A stretch of 61,916 nt of DNA. Source: Pandoraea sp. GTDB lineage: Bacteria > Pseudomonadota > Gammaproteobacteria > Burkholderiales > Burkholderiaceae. The notes beneath the pieces are model-generated. The model ran no database searches, was not told the origin of the DNA, and saw nothing but the letters and a program-made list of their open reading frames with translations. Within the stretch, counting starts at the first letter, position 1. Each line of letters begins with the position of its first letter. The position numbers and the translations under genes were made by a program. The stretch is from assembly GCA_031291335.1 (NCBI GenBank), contig JARLJF010000060.1, positions 1-61,916 on the forward strand, in the 5' to 3' direction. Of this stretch, positions 61,887-61,916 are shown in pieces.

Positions 61887-61916
61887 TGGTGCCGGCTGCA
61901 GGACTCGAACCCGCCA
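61887..61916 (-). tRNA. Partial tRNA, 3' end only (probably tRNA-Thr)
   Basis: The minus strand ends with a T arm (GCGGG-TTCGAGT-CCTGC), acceptor strand AGCCGGC, discriminator A and CCA. The 5' strand would read GCCGGCT, as in several tRNA-Thr genes. The anticodon is outside the window, so identity is a guess; that it is a tRNA is clear. Confidence 0.8.

Overview
This window is chromosomal DNA of a GC-rich (roughly 62-64 %) betaproteobacterium. Gene style, tRNA sequences and protein types point to Burkholderiales, and a Pandoraea/Burkholderia-like genome is my best guess (inference only; no rRNA or marker gene is present). Genes are densely packed and mostly in operons. There are no insertion sequences, phage genes or CRISPR arrays.

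1-7035: surface-polysaccharide genes. They encode a membrane protein cut by the window edge, a Wza-type export lipoprotein, a Wzz/tyrosine-kinase-like protein whose kinase half has lost its nucleotide motifs, a DUF6492-like protein, an acyltransferase-3 protein, a tiny zinc-ribbon-like protein ending in seven histidines, and a DUF4434-type lipoprotein.

7062-21344 (minus strand): one long operon that I consider the centrepiece. Its order is wecB-like UDP-GlcNAc 2-epimerase, BcsB-like periplasmic protein, NfrB-like glycosyltransferase with a C-terminal MshEN (c-di-GMP) domain, NfrA-like TPR/outer-membrane barrel, two AlgJ/AlgX-type SGNH proteins, an MBOAT O-acyltransferase, a DltC-like carrier protein, a DltA-like adenylating enzyme and AlgF. 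This reads as a synthase-dependent, probably ManNAc-containing exopolysaccharide whose polymer is esterified by a hybrid of the Dlt (carrier-bound aminoacyl) and Alg (periplasmic acetyl transfer) systems.

21345-29890: control region of that operon, tRNA-Ala(GGC)-tRNA-Glu(TTC), a four-gene secreted/CsgG-like cluster, a UvrD-type helicase and creA. 29933-34964: a sigma-54 activator divergent from an aldehyde dehydrogenase with a recognisable -24/-12 promoter, then an iron alcohol dehydrogenase. 35089-39797: RpiR-family regulator, two MFS transporters and a racemase-family protein without its catalytic cysteines.

39977-51234: an ECF sigma factor/anti-sigma pair with a YbjN-like protein, a second operon behind a near-identical 38-bp promoter-like element, a lipoprotein/membrane protein/GDPD operon whose middle gene is frameshifted, and a divergent operon of a small anti-sigma-like domain protein, a SulP transporter and a caspase-fold peptidase. 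51329-58764: a TetR/PanE pair, then a GntR regulator with hydrolase, dehydrogenase, MFS and membrane hydroxylase genes that share a CTAATATGTTAG-like operator. 58915-61440: a classical autotransporter. The window ends inside a tRNA, probably tRNA-Thr.
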